From contig NZ_JAIERS010000004.1 in NCBI RefSeq assembly GCF_019746665.1, positions 1 to 64,000 on the forward strand: a DNA stretch of 64,000 nucleotides. Reading direction: 5' to 3'. Below are positions 22,608-32,204 of this stretch, one piece after another (the stretch's first letter is position 1; the number at the start of each line of letters is the position of its first letter). A model generated the notes under the pieces. That model made no database searches, had not been told where the DNA came from, and was given only the letters and a program-made list of their open reading frames with translations. The position numbers were made by a program, and so were the translations under genes. The stretch is from Sphingomonas sp. GTDB taxonomy: Bacteria > Pseudomonadota > Alphaproteobacteria > Sphingomonadales > Sphingomonadaceae.

Positions 22608-23534
22608 TCAGGCCGGACGCCCGGCGGCAAGCTGCATTTCGCGTGCCGCGCGCAGCTTCGCGAAATCGTCCCCGGCGTGATAGCTGGAACGGGTGAGCGG
22701 CGAGCTCGCGACGAGCAAGAACCCCTTCGCGCGAGCGATCTGCGCATAGGCGCCGAACGCCTGCGGCGTGACGAACTCGGCGACCTTCGCATGGCGCGGG
22801 GTCGGCTGGAGATATTGCCCCATCGTCAGGAAATCGATGTCGGCGGAGCGCATATCGTCCATCACCTGATGGACCTCCAGCCGCTCCTCGCCCAACCCGA
22901 GCATAATCCCCGATTTGGTGAAGATCGAGGGATCAAGCCGCTTCACGCTCTCCAGCAGGCGCAGCGAGGCATAATAGCGGGCGCCGGGGCGAATTGTCGG
23001 GTAGAGCCGCGGAACGGTTTCGAGGTTGTGATTGTAAACATCGGGCCGCGCAGCGACGATCGCCTCGACCGCCGCCTCATGTTTGTTGCGGAAATCAGGC
23101 GTAAGAATTTCGATCGTGGTGGCAGGCGTGGTGCGGCGCAGCGCTTCGATCACCTTGACGAACTGCTTCGCCCCGCCATCGGGTAGATCGTCGCGATCGA
23201 CCGAGGTGATGACGATATGTTCAAGGCCCAGCTCGGCGGCGGCATCGGCGACGTGCTGCGGTTCGAAGGGATCGACCGCGCGCGGCATCCCGGTCTTCAC
23301 ATTGCAGAAGGCGCAGGCGCGGGTGCAGGTGTCGCCCAGGATCATCACCGTCGCGTGCTTCTTGGTCCAGCATTCGCCGATGTTCGGACAGGCGGCCTCC
23401 TCGCAAACGGTGGCGAGGTTAAGGCGGCGCATCAGCGCCTTGGTTTCGGCGAAGCCGGTGCTGGTCGGCGCCTTCACCCGGATCCAATCGGGCTTGCGCG
23501 TCCGCGGCCGGGCGAGCGGAGCAATCTCGGTCAT
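22608..23534 (-). CDS. lipA: Lipoyl synthase
   Basis: Radical-SAM enzyme of 308 residues that inserts two sulfurs into octanoyl groups on lipoyl domains. The radical-SAM cluster motif CTRACAFC is followed by NVKTG, and the auxiliary cluster comes from the N-terminal [26 protein letters not shown] and LTPDFR are also conserved, as is the C-terminal [11 protein letters not shown] with its Ser ligand. Start ATG 23534 agrees with family length; the open frame continues 12 codons upstream without support. Confidence 0.96.
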   Translation of the reverse strand: MTEIAPLARPRTRKPDWIRVKAPTSTGFAETKALMRRLNLATVCEEAACPNIGECWTKKHATVMILGDTCTRACAFCNVKTGMPRAVDPFEPQHVADAAAELGLEHIVITSVDRDDLPDGGAKQFVKVIEALRRTTPATTIEILTPDFRNKHEAAVEAIVAARPDVYNHNLETVPRLYPTIRPGARYYASLRLLESVKRLDPSIFTKSGIMLGLGEERLEVHQVMDDMRSADIDFLTMGQYLQPTPRHAKVAEFVTPQAFGAYAQIARAKGFLLVASSPLTRSSYHAGDDFAKLRAAREMQLAAGRPA

Positions 23535-23623
23535 AGCCCGCGAGATAGCGACCGCTCCGCCACCGCACAACCTTCCGTCGCCGGCCGCGCTTGCCCGCGC
23601 CGCGCCCCTCCCCTAGGCGATCC

Positions 23624-24256
23624 ATGATGAGCGCGTTCGACGATCTGATGGCGGGCTATCGCCGCTTCCGTAAAGCCGGCTGGGCCGGCCAACGCAGCCG
23701 CTGGGCGGAACTTTCGCAAGGCCAAGCCCCCAAGGTGATGGTGATTGCCTGCTCCGACAGTCGGGTCGACCCCGCACAGATTTTCGATGTCTCGCCGGGC
23801 GAGATTTTCGTCGTGCGCAACGTCGCCAATTTGGTGCCGCCGTTCGAGCCGGACACTGCTCGCCACGGCGTTTCCGCCGCGCTGGAATTCGCGGTAACGC
23901 AGCTCGAAGTCGCCGAGATCGTGGTGATGGGGCATGGCGCGTGCGGCGGCGTCGCGGCGGCGCTTACCCGCCGGTTCGAAGGCGCAGCGCCGGGCGCGGG
24001 CGGCTTCATCGCGCATTGGATCGACCTGCTCGACGACGCCCGCGATCGGGTGATCGCCAAGCATGGCACCGGACCGGAAGCGGTACGCGCGCTGGAGCTG
24101 GAGGCGGTTCGCGTCAGCCTCGCCAACCTGCGCACCTTCCCGCCGATCGCTACTCGCGAGACGGCGGGGAAGCTCACCTTGCGCGGCGCCTATTTCGCGA
24201 TCGCCGACGGCGTTCTGCACGTGCTGGGGGCGGATGGGCGGTTCGTGGCGGGTTAG
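23624..24256 (+). CDS. can: Beta-class carbonic anhydrase
   Basis: Zinc enzyme of 210 residues that interconverts CO2 and bicarbonate. Zinc ligands are Cys43 (with the Asp45-Arg47 dyad in ACSDSRVDP), His104 and Cys107 (MGHGACGGV). Family landmarks VVRNVANLVPP and HGVSAALEFAV are present. Two adjacent ATGs exist; the first has AGG 6 bp upstream. There is no signal peptide, so it is cytoplasmic. The next genes use bicarbonate-derived carbamoyl phosphate (pyrB), but a hairpin separates them, so a functional link is only suggestive. Confidence 0.94.
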   Translation: MMSAFDDLMAGYRRFRKAGWAGQRSRWAELSQGQAPKVMVIACSDSRVDPAQIFDVSPGEIFVVRNVANLVPPFEPDTARHGVSAALEFAVTQLEVAEIVVMGHGACGGVAAALTRRFEGAAPGAGGFIAHWIDLLDDARDRVIAKHGTGPEAVRALELEAVRVSLANLRTFPPIATRETAGKLTLRGAYFAIADGVLHVLGADGRFVAG

Positions 24257-24281
24257 GCTTTCGGCGGCGCCAAGCACCTGA

Positions 24282-24309
24282 AGCCCTCTCCCCTGAAGGT
24301 GAGAGGGCT
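24282..24309 (+). terminator. Hairpin after the carbonic anhydrase gene
   Basis: Perfect 9-bp stem AGCCCTCTC / GAGAGGGCT with a short inner stem CC-TGAA-GG, 25 bp after the stop. No U-tract follows (ACGATTA), so it may be a dispersed palindrome rather than a true terminator. Confidence 0.45.
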
Positions 24310-24393
24310 ACGATTAACCGGCCACGTCCTCGGCGTCTCCGCGTGAACCAAAACCTTGCGCCGTCTCCCGCCCCGGTCTAGCCAGCCGCTTTA

Positions 24394-25377
24394 ATGCCAG
24401 CATCCGATCACCGCCCCGCGACTCTCCTACCCGGTCGCGCCGTTTTCCCGCACCCGCATCTGACCGGGATCGCCGGGCTACAGCCGCACGAGATCATGTT
24501 CCTGCTCGACGAGGCCGAGCAGTGGATCGACGCCAACCGCGCGCGCCGCAAGAGCGACAAACTGGCCGGGCTCACCGTGATCAATGCCTTTTTCGAGAAC
24601 AGCACCCGCACGCTGCTGTCGTTCGAGATCGCCGGCAAGCGGCTTGGCGCCGATGTCGTCAACATGCACGCGGCGCAATCGAGCGTGAAGAAGGGCGAGA
24701 CGCTGCTCGACACCGCGATGACGCTGAACGCGATGCGGGCGGACGCGATCGTCATTCGCCACCAAAGCTCGGGCGCGGTGCAGCTGATCGCGGACAAGGT
24801 CGATTGCCCGGTGCTCAACGCGGGCGATGGGCGGCATGAGCACCCGACCCAGGCGCTGCTTGACGCGCTCACCATCCGGCGGCGGCGTGGCGACATCGCC
24901 GGGCAACGGGTGGTGATCTGCGGCGACTTGCTCCACAGCCGGGTCGCACGCTCGAACATTCTGGCGCTCACCGCGCTCGCCGCCGAGGTGCGCGTCGTCG
25001 CGCCCTCCACATTGATGCCGGCGGCGATCGAGGCAATGCACGTGACCCCCTTTACCGACTTCGACGCGGCGCTGGAGGGCGCTGACGTCGTGATGATGCT
25101 GCGGCTGCAGAATGAACGGATGGACGGCGCCTTCATCCCTTCCACTCGCGAATTCCATGCCCGCTACGGCCTCACCCCCGAACGCCTCGCGCTCGCGAAA
25201 CCCGACGCGCTGGTGATGCACCCGGGGCCGATGAACCGCGGGGTGGAGATCACCTCCTCGGTCGCCGATCATGAACGTTCGGCGATCACCGAGCAGGTGG
25301 AAATGGGGGTCGCCGTGCGCATGGCCTGTCTCGATGTGCTGACGCGACAGGCGCGCGCCGTGGAGGGCTGGGCATGA
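24394..25377 (+). CDS. pyrB: Aspartate carbamoyltransferase, catalytic chain
   Basis: Protein of 327 residues. It joins carbamoyl phosphate and aspartate in the committed step of pyrimidine synthesis. The carbamoyl-phosphate motif [13 protein letters not shown], the IRHQSSGA and [14 protein letters not shown] segments and [11 protein letters not shown] are intact, so it should be active. Its 3' end overlaps the next gene by 4 bp (ATGA). That neighbour encodes a dihydroorotase-like protein, suggesting a class A ATCase complex of six PyrB and six inactive DHOase-like chains, as known in Pseudomonas. Confidence 0.96.
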   Translation: MPASDHRPATLLPGRAVFPHPHLTGIAGLQPHEIMFLLDEAEQWIDANRARRKSDKLAGLTVINAFFENSTRTLLSFEIAGKRLGADVVNMHAAQSSVKKGETLLDTAMTLNAMRADAIVIRHQSSGAVQLIADKVDCPVLNAGDGRHEHPTQALLDALTIRRRRGDIAGQRVVICGDLLHSRVARSNILALTALAAEVRVVAPSTLMPAAIEAMHVTPFTDFDAALEGADVVMMLRLQNERMDGAFIPSTREFHARYGLTPERLALAKPDALVMHPGPMNRGVEITSSVADHERSAITEQVEMGVAVRMACLDVLTRQARAVEGWA

Positions 25378-26588
25378 TCGCCTTCACCAACGCTCGCTTG
25401 GTGACGCCTGAGGGAGAGCGGCCCGGCGCGCTGCTGATCGAGGGGGACCGGATCGCCGCGCTCGGCACCGTCGCGCTGCCCGAGGGGGCGGAGGTGATCG
25501 ATCTGGGCGGGCAACTGCTTGCACCCGCGATTGTCGATCTGGGGGTATTCGCGGTGGATGTGGCCGCGTGCCATGCCGGTGGCATCGCCCGGATTGCGCT
25601 GATGCCCGATCAGTCGCCGGTGCTCGACGATCCGGGCGTGGTGCAGCGCGCGGCGCTGATCGGGCGGCCCAAATTGTGGATTCACCCGATCGCCGCGGCG
25701 ACGCGCGGGCTCGCCGGGCGCGAGCTGGCCGAAATGGCGATCTGCGCGGAAGCCGGCGCCAAGGCGGTTGGCACCGGGCGCGGCTGGATCGCGGATGCTG
25801 GCGCGATGCGCAAGGTGCTCGGCTATGCGCGCGACCTTGGGCTCACGGTGATCGCCCACGCCGAAGACGGGGGCCTCGCCGCTGGTGCGCTCGCCACCGA
25901 GGGCGAAACCGCGACCCGGCTCGGCATCCCCGCCGCGCCCGCCATCGCCGAAGCCTTGGCGGTCGCGCGCGATGTGATGCTGGCGGAGGAAACCGGCGCG
26001 CGGCTGCACTTCCGCCAGCTGACCACGGCGGCCGCGTTCGATCTGGTGCGCGCGGCAAAGCGCCGCGGCGTCGCGGTGACGTGCGGGATCACGCCCGCGC
26101 ATCTGCTGCTGTCAGACATCGCGATGGCCGATTTCCGGACCTTCGCGCACCTCTCCCCGCCGCTTCGCGCCGAGGCCGACCGTCAGGCGGCGCTCGCGGC
26201 ATTGGCGGATGGGACGATCGATGTGCTCTGCTCGGGCCACGATCCGCGCGGGCCGGAGGAGAAGCGGCTGCCTTTCGCCGATTCGAGCCCGGGCGCGGCG
26301 GGGGCGGAGACGTTGCTGGCGCTCGCGCTCGGCTTGGTGCGTGATGATGTGATCACGCTGCCCCGCTTGTTCAACCTGCTCAGCGCCAATCCAGCGCTGT
26401 TGCTGGGAGTGGACGCCGGCGTGCTCGCACCCGGTATGCCCGCCGATCTTGTCGCAATCGATCCCGAAACGCCCTGGCGGATCAGCGCCGATCAATATCT
26501 CGGCAAGGCGGGAAACACACCGTTCGATGGGCTTCCCGTGCAGGGAAAAGTAACGGGGCTGTGGAAGGGGGGAACGCGGCTGCTATAG
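25374..26588 (+). CDS. pyrC': Inactive dihydroorotase homologue (probable structural subunit of ATCase)
   Basis: Amidohydrolase-fold protein of 404 residues related to dihydroorotase. The metal-binding HxH that normally follows LxPGLVDxH is lost ([14 protein letters not shown]). The strand with the later His reads CGITPAHLL instead of the usual tandem His, and the metal Asp segment reads [16 protein letters not shown] instead of TDHAPH. The HAEDG His is kept. An active enzyme is therefore unlikely. In Pseudomonas a similar non-catalytic chain, PyrC', holds ATCase together, and the 4-bp overlap with pyrB supports the same role here. A catalytic dihydroorotase must be encoded elsewhere. Confidence 0.88.
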   Translation: MIAFTNARLVTPEGERPGALLIEGDRIAALGTVALPEGAEVIDLGGQLLAPAIVDLGVFAVDVAACHAGGIARIALMPDQSPVLDDPGVVQRAALIGRPKLWIHPIAAATRGLAGRELAEMAICAEAGAKAVGTGRGWIADAGAMRKVLGYARDLGLTVIAHAEDGGLAAGALATEGETATRLGIPAAPAIAEALAVARDVMLAEETGARLHFRQLTTAAAFDLVRAAKRRGVAVTCGITPAHLLLSDIAMADFRTFAHLSPPLRAEADRQAALAALADGTIDVLCSGHDPRGPEEKRLPFADSSPGAAGAETLLALALGLVRDDVITLPRLFNLLSANPALLLGVDAGVLAPGMPADLVAIDPETPWRISADQYLGKAGNTPFDGLPVQGKVTGLWKGGTRLL

Positions 26589-26600
26589 GGCCAGCCAGGC

Positions 26601-27947
26601 TCAGCGCGAGGCTAGTTCTCGCCCCGGCTTGACCCAGCTCGCCAGCTGGTCGCCCGCGCCCAGGCGTACGAAGCAGCTGCCGCCCTTGGCACGATAGGCG
26701 GTGCACAGCGCGACCGCTTCGCTCCGAGCAAACCCGCCGAGCGACAGGCGGTAGAAGCTGCCACCGGCCGTCTTCACCGCCATGCCCGAAGGCGTATGGC
26801 CGCTGAAACCGGCGAAGCGGCGCGTCGCTCGCAGCCAGCCGTCGCGGGCGACGGCCGCATTCTCGTAAGCGCCGAGCTGGAGGTAGAAATTCCCCGAAGC
26901 TGGCGCCTTGGCCGGCGCCGGTTCGGCCTTGGTAGCGACCACCGCCACCACCGGCTTGCTCGCCACGGGCGTTGCGATCCCCTTGGCGGCGACCGCCTTG
27001 GCGCGCTTGCCGACGGGGAGCGGCTGGACGACCTCCTGGCGCGGCGCGAACACGATCGCCGGGCGCGCATCGGCCTGGGCGACGACCGGCGCCGCGGCGG
27101 GCGCGACTTCGGCCACGGTAACCGGCGCAGCTTCGGCGGCCGCGACGACGGGCGGCGTTGGTTCGGCCGTGGGGGTTTCAACGGTGGCAACCGCCGGCAC
27201 ATCGGCCTTGGGCGCGAGCGCCAGCGCGACCGGCATCCCGGCATCGACCACGGGCACTACTCCGAGCAGGCTTGCGACCTGATCGGCGGCGCCCTGGGGC
27301 CGGGCAAACTGCGCCCACTGCGCGATCCGCGCATCAAGATCCTGCGGCGCGACATCGAGCGAGGCGACCGCGCGTGCCTGCGGCCAATTGCCGGCAAGCG
27401 CCAGCGCCAGCGCGAGATTCTGACGGGTCTTGGCGTCTGCCCCCGGCGCACGTGCCGCCGTCGAAAGCAGCTCGACCGCGCTCACCGGATCGCCCGCAAG
27501 CGCGATCGCGAGGCCGCGATCGGCAGCCGGGATCAGCGCCTCATGCGCCGCCAGCGTCTCGCGCGCGCCGCTCCAGTCGCCCGCCGCGATCTGCGCGAGC
27601 GAAAGCGCCAGCGCCGAGCGCGCGTCGTTGGGGGCGAGCGTCAGCGCATCGCGGAGCGCGTCACGCGCCGACACGAAGCGACCCGCCATCAGATAAGCCT
27701 GCCCGAGCAGCGCGCGATAGCCTGCATCCTGAGGCGCCGCCTTCACCGCTTGCTCGGCGAATTCCGCCGCGCGGGCATCCCGCTTGGCGAGCGCCTGCCG
27801 GGCCTTGGTCGCATAGCTCGCGGCGGTCTTCGCCGCCTGGGTTTCGGTTGGCGCACCGGCATAGGCGGTGCCCTTGATCGTCACCACCGCGCCCGCGCCC
27901 ATCAGCAATGCCGATGCGCTAAGCATCAAATAAACCCGGCCGTTCAT
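26601..27947 (-). CDS. TPR and SPOR domain envelope protein
   Basis: Protein of 448 residues. An N-terminal signal or anchor (YLMLSASALLMGAGAVV) is followed by TPR-like helices at about 40-210 (AAEFAEQAVKAAPQDAGYRALLGQAYL and similar), then a long Ala/Pro/Val-rich linker (about 235-360). The C-terminal SPOR domain begins near 365 (FYLQLGAYENAAVARDGW) and binds septal glycan with stripped stem peptides in known cases. It probably sits in the periplasm at the division site. It overlaps the upstream small gene by 4 bp (ATGA) and forms an operon with it and the ParA gene. The role is not established. Confidence 0.8.
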   Translation of the reverse strand: MNGRVYLMLSASALLMGAGAVVTIKGTAYAGAPTETQAAKTAASYATKARQALAKRDARAAEFAEQAVKAAPQDAGYRALLGQAYLMAGRFVSARDALRDALTLAPNDARSALALSLAQIAAGDWSGARETLAAHEALIPAADRGLAIALAGDPVSAVELLSTAARAPGADAKTRQNLALALALAGNWPQARAVASLDVAPQDLDARIAQWAQFARPQGAADQVASLLGVVPVVDAGMPVALALAPKADVPAVATVETPTAEPTPPVVAAAEAAPVTVAEVAPAAAPVVAQADARPAIVFAPRQEVVQPLPVGKRAKAVAAKGIATPVASKPVVAVVATKAEPAPAKAPASGNFYLQLGAYENAAVARDGWLRATRRFAGFSGHTPSGMAVKTAGGSFYRLSLGGFARSEAVALCTAYRAKGGSCFVRLGAGDQLASWVKPGRELASR

Positions 27948-28471
27948 GCCGCATCCCCCTGTACGTCGTCCGGTTGTTCGATCTGCCGCGCCATCGCCTC
28001 GACTTCGGGCATGGTGCTGAGAAACTGGTCGAGCGCCTCGGTCACCAGCCGCTGCGACGAATGGCGCTTGAGCGCGCTCGCCAGCCGCAGCCGCAGATGG
28101 CGCGCCGGATCGAGCCGCAACGTGAACGCCGCCTTGGTCTTCGCCGTACCCGCCACGACGGGGTTGGCCTCCGTCTCGGCGGCGACAGGCTCCGGCGTGG
28201 CCGGCATTTCGACCTCGGCCTGCAACCGGGCGCGCTGGCGCAGCACCGGCGGCGTCTCGACGGGCGGGGCCATTTCGGCGACCGGCGCGGTGAGCGGAAC
28301 CACGGGCGCAGGCGCCGTGGGATCACCCATGTCGTTCCAGCCGAGATCCTCCAGGCTCGTGCCACCGGTGCCGAAGGCGAGACTTTGCGGGCGCATCGCC
28401 GGGCGCGCATGGCCCTTGCGCGCGAGTAGCCCCGAAGAGAGCGAGGCGAAGGGCTTGGGGGTGCTCATCAT
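27944..28471 (-). CDS. Small DNA-binding-like (ribbon-helix-helix) partner of ParA
   Basis: Protein of 175 residues. About the first 110 are low-complexity, rich in Pro, Ala and Val, and likely disordered. The last 60 (AAFTLRLDPARHLRLRLASALKRHSSQRLVTEALDQFL) have one beta strand and two helices, as in ribbon-helix-helix proteins such as ParG or CopG. This is a plausible centromere- or DNA-binding partner for the ParA-like ATPase whose stop lies 1 bp upstream. The family call is by pattern only. Two adjacent start ATGs exist (28471, 28468). Confidence 0.65.
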   Translation of the reverse strand: MMSTPKPFASLSSGLLARKGHARPAMRPQSLAFGTGGTSLEDLGWNDMGDPTAPAPVVPLTAPVAEMAPPVETPPVLRQRARLQAEVEMPATPEPVAAETEANPVVAGTAKTKAAFTLRLDPARHLRLRLASALKRHSSQRLVTEALDQFLSTMPEVEAMARQIEQPDDVQGDAA

Positions 28472-28472
28472 C

Positions 28473-29186
28473 TCAGCTCACCACCCGGCGGCCGAAACCG
28501 CCTGCCTGACGATTGGGCACGAAGCCCCCCGGCGCGCTGGGCGCACTGAACACGGTGCGGCGGAAATTCTTCTCCAGCCGATCGGAGATATAGGTCCACA
28601 GCGCGGTGACCTCGGCGGCGGATTTGCCGTTGGGGTCGACCTCCATGACCGTCCGCCCGTCGATCATCGACGCGGCGAAATCGGTGCGGTGGTGGATGGT
28701 GACGGGCGCGACAGTGCCGTGCTGCGACAGCGCGACAGCCGCTTCCGAGGTGATCTTGGCCTTGGGAGTCGCGGCGTTCACCACGAAGATCAGCGGCTTG
28801 CCGGCGCGGTCGCACAGATCGACCGTGGCGCCCACCGCGCGCAGATCGTGCGGGCTGGGGCGGGTCGGGATCACGATCAGCTCGGCGACGGCGATAACGC
28901 TCTGGATCGCCATGGTAATCGCGGGCGGCGTGTCGATCACCGCCAACCGGAAGCCCTGCTGGCGCAAAATCTCCAGATCGGCGGCGAGCCGCGCGACGGT
29001 GGTTTGGGCGAAGGCCGGATAATCGCCGTCGCGCTCGTTCCACCAATCGGAGAGCGATCCTTGCGGGTCGATATCGATCAGCACTACGGGCCCTGCGCCC
29101 GCGAGCTGCGCTTGCACCGCGAGATGGCCGGACAAGGTCGTCTTGCCCGATCCGCCTTTCTGCGATGCCATTGCCAAAACGCGCAT
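28473..29186 (-). CDS. ParA/MinD-family ATPase (chromosomal, non-parAB context)
   Basis: Protein of 237 residues with the deviant Walker A KGGSGKTT near the N-terminus, DIDPQGSLSDW (switch I) and VIDTPPAI (Walker B). It lacks the N-terminal DNA-binding domain of plasmid ParA, so it is a small ParA type. I chose ATG 29186 because AGGGGG lies 4 bp before it. No parB, parS or gidB genes are nearby, so this is not the chromosome segregation locus. It heads an operon with the ribbon-helix-helix-like and TPR/SPOR genes, which suggests that it positions a protein or envelope complex. That is inference. Confidence 0.85.
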   Translation of the reverse strand: MRVLAMASQKGGSGKTTLSGHLAVQAQLAGAGPVVLIDIDPQGSLSDWWNERDGDYPAFAQTTVARLAADLEILRQQGFRLAVIDTPPAITMAIQSVIAVAELIVIPTRPSPHDLRAVGATVDLCDRAGKPLIFVVNAATPKAKITSEAAVALSQHGTVAPVTIHHRTDFAASMIDGRTVMEVDPNGKSAAEVTALWTYISDRLEKNFRRTVFSAPSAPGGFVPNRQAGGFGRRVVS

Positions 29187-29324
29187 CATGCCCCCTGGGT
29201 GGATTTCCGATTGGGGTGATCGCATGGCGAGTGATAAGAACTGGTAAACGCAGCGGAACGATCCTGCGCTGCGTTAACCATCAAGTGAACGGCGGGGCCG
29301 ATAGTTAAGGGCGGAGGACAGCGG

Positions 29325-30308
29325 GTGAAGCTAGGATTTGGGGCGGCGGTGGTGGCGCTGGCGGGGCTGCTGGCGGCGGGCGGCGCGATGGCGCAGAGCA
29401 AGCAAAGCGTGAAGGACGGGGTCGATGCCTATCAACGCGGCGAATTCCGTCGCGCGGTCGACATCTGGCGCCCCTTCGCGATCAAGGGTGATGCCGATGC
29501 CCAGTTCAACCTGGGCCAAGCCTATAATTTCGGGCGCGGCGTGCCGGTCGATCTGGGGCTCGCCGAGCAATGGTATGGGCGCGCCGCCGCGCAGGGGCAT
29601 GAAGCGGCGACGCTGAACTACGGGTTGATCCTGCTACGCAACGGCAAGCGCGACGAGGCGGTGCCGTGGCTGGAAAAGGCGGCGAGCCGTGGCCAACCGA
29701 TCGCGCAACTTCAACTCGGCACGATGCTGTTCAATGGCGATTCGGTGCCGAAGGACTGGGTGCGTGCCTATGCGCTCGTCACCCGCGCCGAGGCGGCCAA
29801 GGCGCCCAAGGCGAGCGAAACGCGGGCGCAGATGGATCAGTATATCCCGGCCGATGTCCGTCAGCGCGGACTGGCGCTCGCCAAGCAATATGAAACCCAA
29901 GCGGGCACCCCCGCGCTTGCCGCCGCGCCCGTCGAAGCCGCGCCGGGCGACACGGCGCCGACGATCCAGGCGACCGACCTCCCGCCGTCACGCCCAGCCC
30001 TTGCCGCGACGCCGGCAGCCCCGCCCGCGCACGCCAAACCCGCGCCGCGCCAAGCCGCGGCAGCACCGGGCGGCGCCTGGCGCGTCCAATTCGGGGCGTT
30101 TCAGGACGAGGGCAACGCCAGGCGGCTCTGGCAAAGCCTCCAGCCGCGCGTCGGCGGCCTCGCGGGCTTGCAGCCGTTCCTGGTTAAGGCCGGGGGCTTC
30201 ACCCGGCTCCAGGCCGGGCCGCTCGCAAGCCCCGCCGCCGCGCAACGCCTTTGCGCCGAGGTGCGGGGCAAGCAGCCCGGCCAGGCCTGCGTGCCGCTAA
30301 AGCCCTAA
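29325..30308 (+). CDS. Sel1-repeat and SPOR domain exported protein
   Basis: Protein of 327 residues with a signal peptide (VVALAGLLAAGGAMA). Sel1/TPR-like repeats run over about 30-150 (GDADAQFNLGQAYNFGRGVPVDLGLAEQWYGRAA, then GQPIAQLQLGTMLFNGDSV). A Pro/Ala-rich linker and a C-terminal SPOR domain (AWRVQFGAFQDEGNARRLW, from about 250) follow. Start GTG 29325 has GGAGG upstream. It is divergent from the ParA operon, which also ends in a SPOR protein, so a shared role at the cell wall or septum is likely but unproven. Confidence 0.83.
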   Translation: MKLGFGAAVVALAGLLAAGGAMAQSKQSVKDGVDAYQRGEFRRAVDIWRPFAIKGDADAQFNLGQAYNFGRGVPVDLGLAEQWYGRAAAQGHEAATLNYGLILLRNGKRDEAVPWLEKAASRGQPIAQLQLGTMLFNGDSVPKDWVRAYALVTRAEAAKAPKASETRAQMDQYIPADVRQRGLALAKQYETQAGTPALAAAPVEAAPGDTAPTIQATDLPPSRPALAATPAAPPAHAKPAPRQAAAAPGGAWRVQFGAFQDEGNARRLWQSLQPRVGGLAGLQPFLVKAGGFTRLQAGPLASPAAAQRLCAEVRGKQPGQACVPLKP

Positions 30309-31174
30309 ACGGTCCAATCGCGCCGGGCGATGCCCTGGGCGTAGAGCAACGCCGTCAGGTCGCCTCGCTCCACGCGCATATCGGCCTCCGCCGCGACTTT
30401 GGGCTTGGCGCGATAGGCGACGCCGAGCCCGGCCGCGCGCAGCATTGGCAGGTCATTCGCGCCATCACCAACCGCCAGCGTCTCGGCGAGCGGCAGGCCG
30501 AGCGCCGCGGCGGCGGCGCGAAGTTCCCGTTCCTTGGTAGCGGCATCGACGATCGGCGGCATCACCCGACCCGTCAGCCGCCCGTCCGCCACGTCCAGGC
30601 GATTGGCGACGATGCGTGAAAAACCGATCTTGGCGCCGACCGGCTCGGCAAAGGCGGTGAACCCGCCCGAGACCAGCACCGCCTCCGCCCCCCTCGCCCG
30701 CATCGTTCGCACCAGCGTACGCGCGCCGGGGCTCAGCCGCACGCGCTCGGCCAGGCACCGCGCGATCACCGCCTGATCAAGCCCCGCGAGCAACGTCACC
30801 CGCGCCGCGAGCGCGCCCGCGAAATCGAGCTCGCCGCGCATCGCCGCTTCGGTGACCGCCGCGACCTGGGGCTTGATCCCGGCATAATCGGCCAGCTCGT
30901 CGATGCATTCGACCGTGATCATCGTCGAATCCATGTCGGCGACGAGCAACCGCTTCTCGCGCCCCGCCGCCGGCTGGACGACCCAATCGAACGGCGCGCC
31001 GCCCAGTGCTGCTTTCGCCGCTTCGGGGTGGCGCGCGAAGGGCAGATCGGCGGCGGCGCCCCGGTCGAGCCAAGCAGGCGCATCGGGCAAGCACCCCGCC
31101 GCCGCCAGCGCGTCCTGCGCGGCGGCCACCTGCCCTTCGCCAATACCTTCAGCTATGAGCGTCGCGATGAACAT
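30305..31174 (-). CDS. serB: Phosphoserine phosphatase
   Basis: HAD-superfamily enzyme of 289 residues for the last step of serine synthesis. Motif I is VADMDSTMI (nucleophile and acid Asp), motif II VSGGF and motif [14 protein letters not shown]. The N-terminal 80 residues are poorly conserved, as in other alphaproteobacterial SerB. Start ATG 31174 gives a normal length; an open frame further upstream runs antisense into miaA and is not counted. The 5' ends of serB and miaA overlap by 8 bp on opposite strands, so their promoters lie within each other's coding region. Confidence 0.95.
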   Translation of the reverse strand: MFIATLIAEGIGEGQVAAAQDALAAAGCLPDAPAWLDRGAAADLPFARHPEAAKAALGGAPFDWVVQPAAGREKRLLVADMDSTMITVECIDELADYAGIKPQVAAVTEAAMRGELDFAGALAARVTLLAGLDQAVIARCLAERVRLSPGARTLVRTMRARGAEAVLVSGGFTAFAEPVGAKIGFSRIVANRLDVADGRLTGRVMPPIVDAATKERELRAAAAALGLPLAETLAVGDGANDLPMLRAAGLGVAYRAKPKVAAEADMRVERGDLTALLYAQGIARRDWTV

Positions 31175-32135
31175 GCTTCCTCCGCTCGCGCTCATCGCAG
31201 GGCCTACCGCGAGCGGCAAGTCCGCGCTGGCGATGGCACTGGCCGAAACCACTGGCGGGACGATCATCAACGCCGATTCGGCGCAGGTTTATGCCGAGCT
31301 GCGCCTGCTCACCGCGCGCCCCAGCCCGGCAGAGGAAGCGCGGGCACCGCATCACTTGTTCGGTCATGTCGCCGGAGGTGACGACTATTCCGCCGCGCGC
31401 TGGGCGGCGGAGGCGCGCGCGGTGATCGCCGAAGCACATCGGGAAGGTCGGTTGCCGATCCTCGTCGGCGGCACCGGGCTTTACCTGCGCACGTTGCTCG
31501 ACGGGATCGCGCCGGTGCCCGCGATCGACCCGGCGATCCGCGGCGAGATCCGCGCGCTGCCCGTCGCCGAGGCGCACCGCGCGCTCGCCCTGCTCGATCC
31601 GGCGGCGGCTGCGAAACTCAACCCCGCCGACACCACCCGCGTCGCCCGCGCGCTCGAAGTGGTGCGATCGACCGGGCGGCCGCTCGCCGAGTGGCAGCGC
31701 GCGCGCGCGGGCGGCATCGGCGACGCGGTGAGCCTCCACGCGCTGGTGCTGCTCCCGCCGCGCGACTGGCTCTCCGAACGCATCGACGCCCGGCTCGAGG
31801 CGATGGTCGCGGCGGGCGCGGGCGAGGAAGTGCGCGCCCTGCTCGCTCGCCACGATATCCCCTCCAACGCACCCGTGCGCCGGGCGATCGGCGTCGCCGA
31901 ACTCGCTGGCTGGATCGAGGGACGTTGGTCGCGCGGCGAGGCGATCGCACGGGCGCAGCTCGCCACCCGGCAATATGCCAAGCGCCAATACACCTGGTTC
32001 CGCAACCAGCCCCCGCCAGCATGGCACCGCTGCGAGACGACCGAAACCGCCGCGCGGCTCGCGATGCTAAAGTCGTTCTCAGCTTCGCTGAATCGGCGCC
32101 AGCCCACGCCTCCACCCGGCCTCCCAACAGCGTAA
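31167..32135 (+). CDS. miaA: tRNA dimethylallyltransferase
   Basis: Protein of 322 residues that isopentenylates A37 of tRNAs reading U-starting codons. It has the P-loop [11 protein letters not shown], the [19 protein letters not shown] segment, [13 protein letters not shown] and the C-terminal [14 protein letters not shown]. Start ATG 31167 is chosen by similarity; ATGs at 31155 and 31173 are alternatives and no ribosome-binding site decides. The last 14 codons (from 32095) are formed by the left arm of a long inverted repeat, so the natural C-terminus may have been replaced by repeat sequence. Confidence 0.94.
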   Translation: MNMLPPLALIAGPTASGKSALAMALAETTGGTIINADSAQVYAELRLLTARPSPAEEARAPHHLFGHVAGGDDYSAARWAAEARAVIAEAHREGRLPILVGGTGLYLRTLLDGIAPVPAIDPAIRGEIRALPVAEAHRALALLDPAAAAKLNPADTTRVARALEVVRSTGRPLAEWQRARAGGIGDAVSLHALVLLPPRDWLSERIDARLEAMVAAGAGEEVRALLARHDIPSNAPVRRAIGVAELAGWIEGRWSRGEAIARAQLATRQYAKRQYTWFRNQPPPAWHRCETTETAARLAMLKSFSASLNRRQPTPPPGLPTA

Positions 32136-32172
32136 TCCATGGGAGGTCGGGTGGAGGCGTGGGCTGGCGCCG
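32094..32172. repeat. 33-bp inverted repeat at the miaA 3' end
   Basis: Left arm 32094-32126 and right arm 32140-32172 pair over 33 bp with one G-T pair, separated by a 13-base loop that contains the miaA stop codon. The arms begin CGGCGCCAGCCCACGCC and end with its complement. This could act as a transcription terminator for both strands or be a dispersed palindromic element. Confidence 0.9.
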
Positions 32173-32204
32173 CTCCTGTTTCAGCTCTGCCGAAGCAGAC
32201 GCTA

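Noticed and set aside
28473..29186. Chromosome-partition parA
   Set aside because: No parB, parS-like site, gidA or gidB lies near; the neighbours are SPOR proteins and a small ribbon-helix-helix-like gene.
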